From Diospyros lotus (Eukaryota > Streptophyta > Magnoliopsida > Ericales > Ebenaceae): 64,000 bases of DNA. The notes below the pieces were generated by a model. That model did not search any database. It saw only the letters and a program-made list of their open reading frames with translations, and was not told the origin of the DNA. Of the stretch, positions 21,510 to 33,674 are shown one piece after another. Position 1 is the first letter of the stretch, and each line of letters opens with the position of its first letter. Location: the NCBI RefSeq assembly GCF_014633365.1, contig NW_026267104.1:2976001-3040000 (forward strand), in the 5' to 3' direction. The translations under genes and the position numbers were made by a program.

Positions 21510-23594
21510 ATGTTGAAGTTTTTCCCGCGAAAAGCCGCACTCATCCTCACCAGAAGGCTTCTACTCATTCCGAGATTAATATCATCACCGCCATCTCCAT
21601 CTTCTTCTTCTTCTGCTTCGACTTGTATTTCTTCTTATTCACAGTCGGATTCTTCTGCGTCCAGTCTTACTGACACTATCCTCAACTGCAAAAGCGCTAA
21701 AGAAGCACTAAAGATCTTCGATCGCGCTTCGAGCCAAGTGCACGGAGCCAAGAAACCGGCGCTCTACTCGGCGATCGTCTGCGTGTTGACCAGGGCCAAG
21801 TTGTATGTGCAGGCCAGGTGTTTGATAAAAGGCCTCATGCAAGACCTCCTCAAGACCCGCAGCCCCCACCGCGCCTGCTTGTCGGTGTTCAACCTGCTTC
21901 GCCGGTTTGAAAGCTGCAAATCCGATCGCAATGCGTATGGAGTGTTGGTCATTGCGTTATCTGAAATGGGTCTTGTTGACGAGGCCTATTGGGTTTATCA
22001 CAAGATGGGGGAATTGCCTGCAATGCAAGCTTGCAATGCCCTCCTCGATGGATTTGTCAAGATGAGTAGATTTGATATGATGTGGGAGCTATATAAGAAC
22101 TTGCTTTCACGCGGGGCTTCGCCTAGTGTTGTGACTTATGGAGTATTGATTGATGCATGTTGTTATCAAGGAGATATAGTGGAAGCACAGACGTTGTTTG
22201 ATGAAATGGCTAAGAAGGGGATTGAACCAACAGTCGTGATCTACACGACTCTGATACGTGGTCTCTGCAGTGAGGGTAAAATGTTTGAAGCAGAGAACAT
22301 CTTTAGGAACATGACGGAATCTGGTGTACTCCCCAATCTGTATACTTACAACACTCTGATGGATGGGTACTGCAAATTGTCCAATATTGAAAAGGCCTTT
22401 GACTTGTATCAAGAAATGTTTGGTCGTGGAACACTGCCTAATGTTGTTACCTTTGGTCTCCTAATTGATGCGCTCTGCAAACGAGGTGAATTGGTGGCAG
22501 CCAGAAGGTTTTTCGTTTGTATGATTAAGTTTGGGGTGATTCCTAATTTAGTTTTGTATAATTGTTTGATTGATGGCTATTCTAAGGCAAGTAACTTATC
22601 TGTGGCAATGGATATATATGCAGAGATGAAACAGCTTAAATTTCTGCCCGACACCTTCACCTACAGTATTCTTATGAAGGGTCATTGCGATGTTGGTAAG
22701 TTGGAAGATGCACATTATTTATTAGGTGAAATGAATAAAGAGGGACTACTTGGTAATCTGGTGACATACAATATACTAATCGATGGGTATTGTAAGGAAG
22801 GTAATATGGAGACGGCTTTGGAATTGTGTTCTCAAATGACTGAAAATGGTATGGAACCTAATGTTGTCACCTTTTCTATTCTTATAAATGGTTACTGCAA
22901 AATGAGGAACATGGAGGCTGCCATGGGAGTATATACAGAAATGGTAATCAAGGGTTTTGAGCCTGATGTGGTTGTTTATACAGCTTTGATTGATGGACAT
23001 TTCAAAGTTGGCAATGCAAAGGCAGCTCTCCGTCTGCATAAGGAGATGCTAGAGGCAGGCCTCACCCCTAATGTTTTCACTCTTACTTGCCTGGTTGATG
23101 GACTATGCAAGGACGGAAAAACGAATGAAGCAATAAAACTTTTCTTAGATAAAACTAGAGCTCCCTCCAATGGGGGTGAGATGGATCAGGTGAATTGTGG
23201 CTGCTATTCCCCAAATCATGTTATGTATACAGCTTTGATTGAAGCTCTGTGCAAGGACGGGCAGATTTTCAAAGCCAGTAAATTTTTCTCAGATATGCGC
23301 CACAATGGTTTGAAACCAGATGTGCTTATTTACAAAGTCATTATGCAGGCCCATTTTCGGGCAAAACATAGGCTTCATGTGATGATATTGCACGCAGACA
23401 TGTTAAAAATGGGTCTCATGTCAAACCCAAACATCTACCAGGCCTTGATTATAGGATATCAAGAGATAGGAAATCTTGAATCAGCAGTTAGGTGTTCTCA
23501 GGATGTATTAAGATCAGGCCTTTTGAATCCGGAACTTCCTTTAACACAATATTTTCTTTCTCACCCGACGTGTAGTCTTGCGGGCAATGGGTAA
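21510..23594 (+). CDS. P-class PPR protein, probably mitochondrial
   Basis: A single exon encodes 694 aa. The N-terminus MLKFFPRKAALILTRRLLLI is basic and hydrophobic with no acidic residues, like a mitochondrial presequence; a Ser-rich stretch follows. From about residue 170 to the end there is a nearly continuous array of 35-residue P-type repeats. Examples are SVVTYGVLIDACCYQGDIVE, NLYTYNTLMDGYCKLSNIEK and NVVTFSILINGYCKMRNMEA. There are no L/S repeats and no E or DYW domain. P-class proteins stabilise, process or help translate organelle transcripts. The repeat content and its position between a NEN exonuclease and RPE fit Arabidopsis At5g61400 (locus recalled from memory). The reading frame is intact. 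Confidence 0.93.
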   Translation: MLKFFPRKAALILTRRLLLIPRLISSPPSPSSSSSASTCISSYSQSDSSASSLTDTILNCKSAKEALKIFDRASSQVHGAKKPALYSAIVCVLTRAKLYVQARCLIKGLMQDLLKTRSPHRACLSVFNLLRRFESCKSDRNAYGVLVIALSEMGLVDEAYWVYHKMGELPAMQACNALLDGFVKMSRFDMMWELYKNLLSRGASPSVVTYGVLIDACCYQGDIVEAQTLFDEMAKKGIEPTVVIYTTLIRGLCSEGKMFEAENIFRNMTESGVLPNLYTYNTLMDGYCKLSNIEKAFDLYQEMFGRGTLPNVVTFGLLIDALCKRGELVAARRFFVCMIKFGVIPNLVLYNCLIDGYSKASNLSVAMDIYAEMKQLKFLPDTFTYSILMKGHCDVGKLEDAHYLLGEMNKEGLLGNLVTYNILIDGYCKEGNMETALELCSQMTENGMEPNVVTFSILINGYCKMRNMEAAMGVYTEMVIKGFEPDVVVYTALIDGHFKVGNAKAALRLHKEMLEAGLTPNVFTLTCLVDGLCKDGKTNEAIKLFLDKTRAPSNGGEMDQVNCGCYSPNHVMYTALIEALCKDGQIFKASKFFSDMRHNGLKPDVLIYKVIMQAHFRAKHRLHVMILHADMLKMGLMSNPNIYQALIIGYQEIGNLESAVRCSQDVLRSGLLNPELPLTQYFLSHPTCSLAGNG

Positions 23595-25002
23595 ATAACC
23601 TATTTGATTTGGTAATATTGTTTGTCTGGACTAGAAGACTGACATCCTCTGAAAGCTAACAAGTCTCTGAAGAGAGTACTTAAAGATAACTGCTTTTGGT
23701 TAATGTTGCGGGAGAGCTGGATTAGTTCTTATATCCTGTAATTAATCAACGAGTTCTTCCAATGAAGCATGGAAATAGTGGCATCCACAACAATGGGGAA
23801 AAAAATATGTTTTTTTTAAGTCTTTGGAGTGCTCATTGAGTGAGTTAGAGCTCAGTGTCTTTTGATTGCTTGAAGACTGAAGAGACCCTCAGTGACTGTT
23901 CATAGGAAACCAGCTGTATATGTTGATTTTGCTTCGCCAGACAAGGGCTGAAATCAAGCTGGGAGATTGTGAAATGTTGTCAAGAGCCCAGAAAAATAGT
24001 TTCTGTTCTTTAATGTGGGCTGCTTCTTGTCATTAACTGCCATCCATCCGAACTTTATTTGAGCGAGGGGAATTTTACATGAATCCAACATTTTGAACTG
24101 ACTTCAAGGTACATCTCCAAAACCACTGCAATTCCTTTAGTTAAATTTATTATTGCCCATTGACAAGGGAAAGGAAGAAAATAATTAGCAGAATTTAACT
24201 TGCTCATATTCTGACATTCCGATTGTGGAATGTGATATCGCTGGAATAATAAATATTTTCTTATTGATGGGAAAGACACGCAAACACTAAATTGGAACTT
24301 TTTTATAACCATCTAAGTTGGAAGATTTGTAGTGGGTTTTATAAGTTTAAAATCGTGAGTTTAAGTTGTTTTGCATCTTATTATTTTTTTGATAATATTA
24401 TTAATAAGGGTTCTATTCTACGAGTTTAAGTGAAACAGTTTTTTTGATAATATTATTAATAAGGGTTCTATTCTACGAGTTTAAGTGAAACAGATTAATA
24501 ATTCTATCATTTCTAAAAAAGTACCGAGGATGGTCAAGGTATCCCAACGATCAAGTCACAGTAAAATAAATCATGAAAAAATAACCTTTTACACAAATAT
24601 AATTTTCAATTTTATGTAATTTTAAATTAAAAAAATAATTTTAAAAATAGAATAAGCTGTATGAACTTCCCTTATGATTTCAGACTAACTATTATCATTC
24701 ATGATATAATTGTTATTTCAAAAGCAAATAAGTCAAAATAGCTGGTTAATTGGCCGAAAAGATCATTACCAACACGAGCAAAATTATCTTTTTGGCCAGT
24801 CGGCTACGTCTTTTGGCATGTAATTTCAACCCGCCTGTCATTGTCCTTGTAGAGGTCTGGTCACAAAGACCTTAAACAAACTAAATATGCAGCCAACCAG
24901 GAGCAAGATGATACTCCATTTCTATCCTATGCTCCACTGGCAAAGCTAAGGAAACAACAGTCAACATATCACGCTCGCGCTCCATTTTAAGTGTCACGGA
25001 TC
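23595..25002. other. Intergenic, with a 55-bp tandem duplication
   Basis: The stretch contains the 3' flank of the P-class PPR gene and the promoter of the next PPR gene. At 24384-24493 a 55-bp unit (gataatattattaataagg and onward) is present twice in tandem and is virtually identical. I see no other gene. Confidence 0.6.
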
Positions 25003-26427
25003 ATGAGATTCTTGAAAAACTTCTCTCTAGCAAGAAAGTTGGCCAAGACATTTGCAGCTATTCATCAACCCAAACTCCACTGTTTTACCCACCTCAGACA
25101 TCAAAGGACCAACCATGCCCTCAAAAGGTATCTCAACTCAAATTCCAGCACCAAGGCCCTGTTACTTTTCAGGGAGTTGTTGAGAAAGAGCACTTCCTCA
25201 ATTGATAGCTTCTCTCTACTGTTTGTTATCAAAGCGTGCACCAAAAAGCCCTTGGCCATTGAAGGGAAACAGGTTCAGGGCCTTGTTGTAAAGTTGGGTT
25301 TTGAAGCCATTATTTTTATCCAAGCCTGCCTCATTGATTTGTATTGTGTGGTGGGAGATCTTGGTGATGCTCACCACGTGTTTGATGAAATTCCCAGCAA
25401 GAACGTTGTTTGCTGGACGGCTTTGATTTCTGGGTATGTTGATAACCAGAAGCCCAACGAAGGTCTTCAACTATTTAGGCAGATGCAGATGTGTCAATTG
25501 GAGCCTGATCAAGTCACTTTAACTGTTGCCCTCTCTGCCTGTGCTGATCTTGGTGCTCTGGATATGGGTGAATGGATTCATGGTTACATCCGGCACAGGA
25601 AAGAACTTAACAGAGACTTATGCCTAAACAATGCTCTCATAAACATGTATGCAAAATGTGGAGATATTGAAACTGCCAGGAGATTGTTTGATGGCATGAA
25701 AAGAGATGTCACAACTTGGACATCGATGATTGTGGGGCACGCATTGCACGGGCAGGCTGAGGAAGCACTGATACTTTTTGCAGCCATGAAAGAAGAAAAC
25801 AGAATCATGAAACTGAAAAAGACGAGCGGTGATTCTGTTGGAAGTTTAATCTTCCCAAATGACGTTACTTTCATTGGAGTTCTAATGGCCTGCAGTCATG
25901 CAGGGATGGTGGAAGAAGGGAAAAGGCAATTTCAGAGCATGATCCGGGATTACAATTTGAAGCCGAGACCACCTCACTTTGGTTGTATGGTGGATCTTTT
26001 GTGCAGAGCTGGGCTCTTAAAGGAAGCATATGACCTTATGATTCATATGCCTGTCCAACCAAACGCGGTGCTGTGGAGGACTTTGCTCGGTGCATGTGCT
26101 ATCCAGGGCGATGCTATCCTGGCTGCAGAAGCTCGTGCACGCCTACTAGAATTGGAGGCTAGCCATGTTGGTGATGATGTTGTTATGTCCAATATCTATG
26201 CTTCCAAAGGCATGTGGGATGAGAAGATAACGGTTCGAAATAAGATGAAGCAGCGGAGGGTTCCTGGTTGCAGTTCAATTGAAGTTGGAAGTGAAATTAG
26301 TGAATTTGTCACTGCAGACGATGTTCATCGTTCGAAAAGGGAAATTTATGAAGTCCTCGAGCACTTGATGAAAACAATGAAAGCTCGTGGCTATGCTCCA
26401 GAGATGTCAAGCCCAACAGAGTACTGA
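25003..26427 (+). CDS. PLS-class PPR protein with E/E+ C-terminus
   Basis: A single exon encodes 474 aa from the ATG at 25003 (MRFLKNFSLARKLAKTFAAI). The frame stays open 12 nt further up to a GTG, which is not a credible plant start. The basic start suits an organelle-targeting peptide. PLS repeats follow, for example VVCWTALISGYVDNQKPNEG and NALINMYAKCGDIETARRLF. The E region has GVLMACSHAGMVEEGKRQF and HFGCMVDLLCRAGLLKEAY, then a short E+-like tail (GCSSIEVGSEISEFVTADD). There is no DYW domain. By family it is a likely RNA-editing specificity factor in plastid or mitochondrion. It resembles Arabidopsis At1g74400 from memory, which is a weak assignment. Confidence 0.9.
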   Translation: MRFLKNFSLARKLAKTFAAIHQPKLHCFTHLRHQRTNHALKRYLNSNSSTKALLLFRELLRKSTSSIDSFSLLFVIKACTKKPLAIEGKQVQGLVVKLGFEAIIFIQACLIDLYCVVGDLGDAHHVFDEIPSKNVVCWTALISGYVDNQKPNEGLQLFRQMQMCQLEPDQVTLTVALSACADLGALDMGEWIHGYIRHRKELNRDLCLNNALINMYAKCGDIETARRLFDGMKRDVTTWTSMIVGHALHGQAEEALILFAAMKEENRIMKLKKTSGDSVGSLIFPNDVTFIGVLMACSHAGMVEEGKRQFQSMIRDYNLKPRPPHFGCMVDLLCRAGLLKEAYDLMIHMPVQPNAVLWRTLLGACAIQGDAILAAEARARLLELEASHVGDDVVMSNIYASKGMWDEKITVRNKMKQRRVPGCSSIEVGSEISEFVTADDVHRSKREIYEVLEHLMKTMKARGYAPEMSSPTEY

Positions 26428-28282
26428 TGGAAGGAGAGCAAGTGAAGAAAACTGCGTCATGATAGGTAAGTTGCCCCTTTTTGATATGGTGCCAATCGAA
26501 GAGCATTAACTATAACAGGAGATATCATGACCGATCTTTAACTAACAAGGGAAATGATAAAAAGGAACAGTTGATACAAATCTCCTCCTCAATATAAGGT
26601 TTTTCCTCTGATACACAGATCAAATGCCCCATTTGCAGTGTATCTATTCACAATATAAAGTGGTATTTCGTGCCATTTTGAATTGTTCAAAAGTGTAAAT
26701 TCCGCATATCTTTGTTTTTTTCATTTTTTTGGTTCATTTATACCTACCAAAAAAATGATGTTGAATTGTGTTTTTTGAGTAATGGACACAGATACTTCAA
26801 CCTAATTTTGGTTTCCTTTGAATGATGAGATTTTCACATTTCCAAACACAACAATTATCAATTGGATTAAAAAAAAAAAAAAGAAAAGAAAATAATCTGG
26901 GCTTATTGATCTCAAGACTCGTTTAAATGTTGAGGATGTAATTGATTTTTTTTTTCTGCTTCATGAGGAATTTTTTGGGGATGACTCTTTGGAAGATGCT
27001 GTAAAGGAACGAACAAACAATGAAACACTACGTTCAATTCAGATGGTATAATATCAGGAGTTATGGTAAAGTTGCTCTCTTATGACTTCTCTCCAGATTT
27101 TTCCGGCTTTGCACATGCAGAACATGTTTAATTACAAACCAGAAGTAGCGTGTAGAGCAGTCAGGTGATCAGGGTTTTACTGCTCTGGAAATAAGCAATA
27201 ACGGTGTTGAAGGAAAGCAAACAGGATATAATTGAAACATCAAAATTCTTTATTAACAGGAAAATGACAGAATACTTTACAAGCATAACAACTGAAGATA
27301 AGTTGAAACATTACGTTCCTATGCAAGATATGTACTGAAATCACATACCACAACAGCACCTGGACTTTTTGTGTTTATTATTAATTTCATGGCTGTTTAC
27401 ATGTATCAACCATGAATCAAACAACAACAAGAAGAAGCCAACGATTTGCTGCTCACTGGTTGGGCCTGTTATCTGTGAACACAAAGCACACTGCTGAGCT
27501 CAGGCTGAAGAAATAATGACAGTAAGCAGCTTAAATAGGCTGCATTTACTAGAAATAATAACCAAAAAAATAGAGTAGCATTCCTATAATGTTTCTGATA
27601 TTCTATTTTCACTCATTGGTCAAATCAGACAACTTTTATAACAACAACATATCAAGCCTTTATCCTACTATGTGGGGTTGGGTTACATGAATTCTAACAT
27701 ACTAGTTATTATATCTATGGCCTTATCTAGATAACTTTCATGTTGTGGTTTTTCAGTGACTCTGTACAAATAACCATCTGAAATAGAAGTTTCTCTTGTT
27801 CTTACCCAAGACAACATTAATTCTAGCTTCTAACATGTACTAGAAAACTCAAGGATCAAACATCCTGACATTATTCTACCATGGAATTTATCTAGTAACT
27901 TCAATAAATGCCATGACTTATAAAATTTAAAGTCATTTTTTTTTTTCTCCCAGGTAATATTTAAAGTGCTTCTAATATGATTTTCCTTGATATTTTAGGC
28001 AATCAATACTGTACAATTTTGTGCATTCATATTCAGGATATTTATATTGATTATCATTATTTTCTTAGAAAACAGTTCATTATTCATTATTTTTCTACCA
28101 CAACTATGTTGTATTGACTTGACAATTTGGTACTGATTCTGTGTCTCAATTCCAAGTATTTGATTGCACTCCAAGGGAAAAAGAGAATGCTACAAATCAC
28201 AGCAAAGAACAAAGCAAGTGAGAAATACCATAGAAGAGAATGAAGCACAACTGCAAGTTGAGTTGGTCTTCTGGACCTCGTT
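26428..28282. other. Intergenic between convergent genes
   Basis: The 3' flanks of the PPR gene and of RPE meet here. I see poly-A/T runs, a SINE-like patch at about 27640-27790, and no credible coding sequence. Confidence 0.6.
27640..27790 (+). repeat. Au-like SINE fragment
   Basis: The sequence acaacaacatatcaagcc, then tttatcctactatgtggggt, then tgggttacatgaattctaac is the core of a widespread plant SINE class. That class reads aagccttatcccactaagtgggg..ctacatgaattc. Related patches occur at 45528-45645, 59690-59780 and in the RPE introns (about 413-475 and 29939-30000). Confidence 0.55.
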
Positions 28283-31200
28283 TCATACTGGCACAGCTTC
28301 GGGCCTTTTGCTGGCTTTTATTCCTCTTATTGCTGTTACACATTCATTCAGCATACAAACGTTAATATTCAATAAGTAATACAGAACTAAGATTTCTTTC
28401 AGGACTTAGCATAGTCGTGTTCATTGATACCTTCAGCATAATCTTTAGCTCCAAAAACAGCAGAACCAGCAACCAAAGCATTGGCGCCAGCCTCAATAAC
28501 CTGCCAACATCATAACAACCAGAAACAGTTATGTAGGGCAAATCATCAGTTTAAACATTTGTATGCAAACACTACAACGGTTCTGGATGCACATGTATTG
28601 TGCATTATTGGGAGACTATCTTTATCCTTGGGAATAAGAAGGGGGAGAAGAGGACCATCTATCTGATTCTTCAGACATTCTGCTTTATGAGGGTTGGGGG
28701 AGGATCATCCATTGCATTCTTAGTTTTTTAGGGCCAGATCTGACATAAGAAAAAGGACCTCATGATTCTGAATGGCATACCTTATATGCATTTTTTGGAC
28801 CAACTCCACCATCTACTTCAATCCAGGGGTTCACCCCCTGCAAGAAAGAGAGAGAATGTCATTGTTTGCTTTGCTTGTGAGGACTCCAAGAAATGAGAAC
28901 ATAATCGTACCTTCTCCGCACACATTCTTCTTAAATCTGAGATTTTCTTAACTTGGCTTTCAATAAAGCTCTGCCCACCAAATCCAGGGTTCACCGACAT
29001 AATCAAGACCAGATCAATCACTGTTAATAATCAAAGAAAATCATTTCAACAATTCTTTTCCATGTGATCTCATGAACCTACGTTGTAATGTTAAAACTTC
29101 ATAGAATTAACATTTTCCTCATGCAATATCTAATAGAAACTGACAGTTGGCCCAATAGTATTAAATTTAGTGTGCATAAAAGGTATGTAATCTTGCTATT
29201 GTAGAAAAAATTGTGGTGGTATAATGATAAATATGTTGCAATAACTCAAAGATTCCAAGGCACGAAAACTCGCTTTCCTTAAGACTTTATTTGTCCCAAA
29301 ATACAATGCACAAGGGATCCAAACAAGCCTCCAAGATACAATGGAATCAAGAATAATGTTTGATGACGAATGTGCAATTTTCGAAAACAAACCCGAACAC
29401 ACGGAATTAATAACAAACACAAAAAGCTTTGTATTCTAATTCTGCAGTAAAAGAATACAAAGAATAGGTTTTTGTATGCACAAAAATTATGAAGTTTTAT
29501 GTAAGAATGTAGGAGAAGAATAAGGAGAGAGAATCCATATGAATTCTCAAAGTGTTTTTATCCAACAACACACCAATCTATTTATAGATAATGTTACAAC
29601 TCTTCACCAAAGGTACAACCATTCATATGTATTACAATCCTTCACAAAAGGATATAACTAATTCTTGTGTGTTACAACCTTTTACCAAAGGTACACCCAT
29701 TCACCAAAGGTTATAACCACTTAAATTAAATTCAAAACAAGTGAGGCACAATCCTTTACTAAAAGTTACAACTATTCATGTGTGTAAATAGAATTTGAAA
29801 GGTTATAACATTTAGTTCCTTGACTTGGATCTCTTCCCATACAAGTGAAAGGTTGCAACCATTCTTTTGAAAATCTCTCCAACAATATGGAATTACTTCA
29901 GCACAATTTTGTCTATCAATTTATGTTAGTTTGAAATTCCTTTACACCACTATGTAGGGTGGATTACATGAATTCTAGCTTGTCTGTCATTTTTATCTTA
30001 GAACTGTTATTAAACACATTAACATTTAGCATCATGCATATCTATCAAGCTGCCCCAAATTCCCCATATTCATTTTAAATAACTTCTTGCTGCGTGAATG
30101 ACAAGTCTATACTAATCCACACCTGATCATTGATACATTGGAAAGAAGAAAGTATCCAGAGAATTGAGACTGAGCAATAAGATCATTTTCCTCGATATCA
30201 TTTACAAGGACTACCTTAATAAAGAAACAGATCTTACCATCAAGGACATATTCAATAGCAGTTAGTGGGGTAGCAGGATTTAAAACAACTCCAGCTTTGG
30301 CTCCCAGACTCTTGATCTGGATTATAAGAAAAGGTAAGATAAAGTGGTTTGAGGCAGATAACTAGAGCAATGAAAGAGAAAAGGCAATCTAGAATTTGGA
30401 TTAAATAAAGGAGTTCCCCATTGCACGAGACTGCTTCCATAACTCAAAACTTTTGAACTTCCAGTCACAAAGGAGCAACCTTATTGTTGCTACTGAGGTC
30501 ATCCTCTTGAATTTAGATTAAATGTGAAAACAAAAAGTCACACCAGAACAAAGCATTACAAAAAGTGAATTTTGTGCATTAGATGCAAATAGCACAGTAA
30601 TTCTTAGAGATTTTCAGTAAAATATAGCAGCAAAAGCAGTAATAATATGAGATCCATCACCAATGTGATGAGATTGACACTTCAGGTCAGAGAAAATCTT
30701 ACTTGATTAAGTGTACGATGCAAATGGATGGTGGCAGATTGCTCACAATGGACACTGACTATGTCAGCTCCTGCCTTCACAAAATCAGGCACTCGCTCCT
30801 CAGGTTCAACAATCATCTGCGACAATTTTGTTCAAATTAAATGATTTACTCAACCAACAGATACCTGACAAAACTAACAAGGTTATGTTAACTGATCAAT
30901 ACCAAATGTACATCCAACGGAAGGTCTGTTACAGGGCGCAATGCATCAACAATAAGAGGTCCAATTGTTATGTTTGGAACAAATCGGCCATCCATCACAT
31001 CAACATGAATCCAGTCACAACCTGCCAGCTCCACTGCTTTTACCTAGATATATATGACAGTCAAACTCTAGCACTGATGGAGTATCAACCTATATCTCAA
31101 AGAATTACAGCATGAGGAAATATATACATTATGTGTATATGCATAAAGAACTTAGAAGATCATCTTAAAACATGATTGACAAAAGGACAATGACAGGCAA

Positions 31201-32498
31201 ATTAGCAAGAGGCATCACTAGAAGAATAACTAACTTTGGGCAAAAACTCTTAAGACACTTGGCAATTCCCAAGTGTTAAAACTTAGAAAGGCACATGAGA
31301 GCTTGGGAAGTATAATAGAAAAAATAAATAAACAACAAGTGGTCTTCACAGTGAGAATCACTCCTAAACGTTGAATTGGCAAATATAGCAGCATGGATCA
31401 GATATACAAAACAGAACCTGCTCTCCCAACTTTGCAAAATTAGCCGAGAGAATGGATGGAGAAACAATTATGTCACTTTTTGAAAATTTATCCACCCGAG
31501 AGCTTGCCTTCACTAGAGTTCGAAACTTTTTCCTGGAATCATATATAGAAGTACCAATCCATATCAGAGATGTTGAACAAGATGAGTAAAAACTAGCAAG
31601 AATCATGAGAAATCACTAAAGCCATAAGTATCTCAATAACTAAGGAGTTTAAGTTTAAAGTAATTGGAGCCAATCATCCACTTAAGAATTAGAGAGATTA
31701 AGTGTTTTTTCTTCTATAATAGAAAACAAGTAAAGAAATTATAAATCCATCAATGCAATGAGGATAGATACAGAGGTAAACATGATGGTGAAATATGTAA
31801 TAGAGAAAATCTAGCACGGTCTGATCATAAATGATGTATTTGAGTAAAAATCCAAACACGCACTACATTCATGCGGAGATTCATTTTTCCCCAAGGACGT
31901 AAGATCCTGCCAAGACTATTTTGAAATTGTCAAGCTGTCCTTGAGATGCACCCTCTTTTCAGTATTATACTCCAGAACATTAGAGCATTCAAGTGGGAAA
32001 TTCATACATTCACTCCTCCAACAGAGAACATTAGAACATTAGAGTATTACATTTTAATCTATTTTTTAACTTTTAGATCTATCACAATAACATACTTCAC
32101 CTTCCAAAGATGAATTTTCCACGGATTTGCAGGAACACTTATAGCCTAGTGGCGATTGACATCTAGCTCTTGCAAGAAGTGATCATACATACAATTATCA
32201 TGTCAAATTTCAGCTTAGCATATTAACAAACACTAAGTAATCAATCAACTGCAATCAATGGAGCACAGAGCAACCTCGTTTGATTATTACCTAATAGTAC
32301 AGCAAGCGCAATAATCAATCAACTAAAGCCAACTGAGTCATTCAATCAATTCGATTCAAGAGAAATCAAGAAATAATACCTTGTAAAGGTGACAGGACTG
32401 GGGTGAGAAAGGGAGTGCTTTTGGGGCCTAAGGCCCCCGCCAAACGCATTGAACTGGGACTGCACAAAACTAGAAGATCCTAAAGAAGCAGTTGCCAT
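28283..32498 (-). CDS. RPE: Ribulose-5-phosphate 3-epimerase, chloroplast
   Basis: Nine exons join in frame: 32380-32498, 31418-31532, 30903-31043, 30703-30816, 30238-30316, 28911-29020, 28781-28837, 28431-28500 and 28283-28332. The product is 284 aa, the usual plant length. It interconverts D-ribulose 5-phosphate and D-xylulose 5-phosphate in the Calvin cycle and oxidative pentose-phosphate pathway in the stroma. A Ser-rich transit peptide ([20 protein letters not shown]) covers about the first 50 residues. Metal and catalytic residues of the TIM barrel are visible: H91 and D93 (HVDVMDG), H124 (DVHL), D235 (EVDGGVG), plus the [10 protein letters not shown] phosphate loop. The last exon gives the standard tail ([11 protein letters not shown]). 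If the last intron is retained, the frame would end at 28399 with a different tail. The intron between exons 5 and 6 carries a solo LTR. Confidence 0.95.
29200..29884 (-). mobile_element. Solo LTR (copia-like) in an RPE intron
   Basis: Comparison with the duplicate at 1-925 shows a 685-bp insertion at this point only. On the minus strand it begins TGTTGGAGAG and ends TTTTCTACA (TG...CA). It has a TATA-type tatctataaatagattgg about 300 bp in, as expected for an LTR. Repeated words such as ggttacaacc mark the first half. There is no coding interior, so it is a solo LTR left by recombination. The target duplication is blurred (only about 3 bp can be matched). Confidence 0.7.
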
Positions 32499-33674
32499 TA
32501 TCTTCTCTCTCTGTAAAATTCTTTTGCGTTGCTTCTGTGTCGAGAGCTGAGCAATATTTCAACGCAGACCTGAGAGGATCGCAGCGAAAATACCCGAATC
32601 GGGGAGGAAAATTGACAATAAAGTGTGTGGTTGACACGTGCCAGATGTCGGACGGCTTTGCTTATCTCCAACGATTGGCCTCCAATCTCCATATCGCTGA
32701 CTTGTATACATGCATATACCTGTAGAGAGAGAGAGCGTCGATATTCCCGTATATGTATAAAAACCCTCTCTTTTGAGTTTTCTCTAACCAAAAAGGCAGC
32801 ATTTTTTGGTCCATGTGGGGATTGAGTTTGGTTTAGGGTATTCATCCAATCAAGGATTCAAGGATTCAAGGTTTAGAATTTTGGAATCAATCTTCACCCA
32901 ATAACAAACTAAAACTGAAAACTCCATTCAATATAAAATTCTCCTCAACTAAATTAGAAAAAAACCAAACCCCAATCATATTTGTTTGCTTAATTGCATA
33001 AAATTGTTTAGTAAATTAATGAAGTTAAATTTTAATTATAATTACCTAATAAAATACTTAAACTCTATTAATGTACCAAAATACTGAATTAAATCATCTA
33101 ACAATACTAATTAAGTTGAGTTGAAGGATCTTTAAATTTGTTCACCACCCAATTTTCTGCTTTTGGCGTTAAACTCACCTCAACACCGGTGTAAACATAA
33201 CAACAAATGGGTCTAAGTGGCGGTAACCAAAGGAAGCAAACACCAGCCAAATAGGCCACAAGACAAGCCCAAGTGCAGACACAAAAAGATAAAAGGGGCC
33301 TATAAACAGCACAAGCCCATCTAACACCTGAAAATAGACATGAGATTGAAAGCTGTGTTGCACTGCAGACTCGTGGGTCAGCTCCATAGGAACAGACGAA
33401 GCCATGGACGTTCAATTTTGCCTCGCCGACAGTGTGATCTCAACAAATCAATCAAATCCAGACATATAATACTGACAGAGAACTACTCAACCCCGTCGCT
33501 TATTGTTTTTTTAACTTCCATTTGACAAAACCTTTCTTCTCCGACCCTCTTCCACTGGTTCGGGAACCGTTCTCCTCCATTATTATTCCACTTCAACCAG
33601 TTCTCACAACAACCCGTTGCTCCACTGGGCTCTTCAGACGGTTCTGTGTAATACCCTGATGAGAATTTGATAAT
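32499..33674. other. Shared 5' region of RPE (-) and the fucosyltransferase (+)
   Basis: This interval separates two divergent genes and must hold both promoters. A (GA)n run lies at about 32723-32734. A minus-strand frame of 76 codons at 33175-33405 (MASSVPMELTHESAVQ, then a hydrophobic stretch) has an acceptor-like tctattttcag inside it. I recognise no family and do not call it a gene. Confidence 0.5.

Noticed and set aside
24991..25002. GTG start for the third PPR gene
   Set aside because: Plant nuclear genes start at ATG. The next in-frame ATG at 25003 leaves the protein complete.
33175..33405. 76-codon hydrophobic minus-strand frame between RPE and the fucosyltransferase
   Set aside because: No recognised family, overlapping frames are also open, and an acceptor-like site sits inside. 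Not enough to call a gene.
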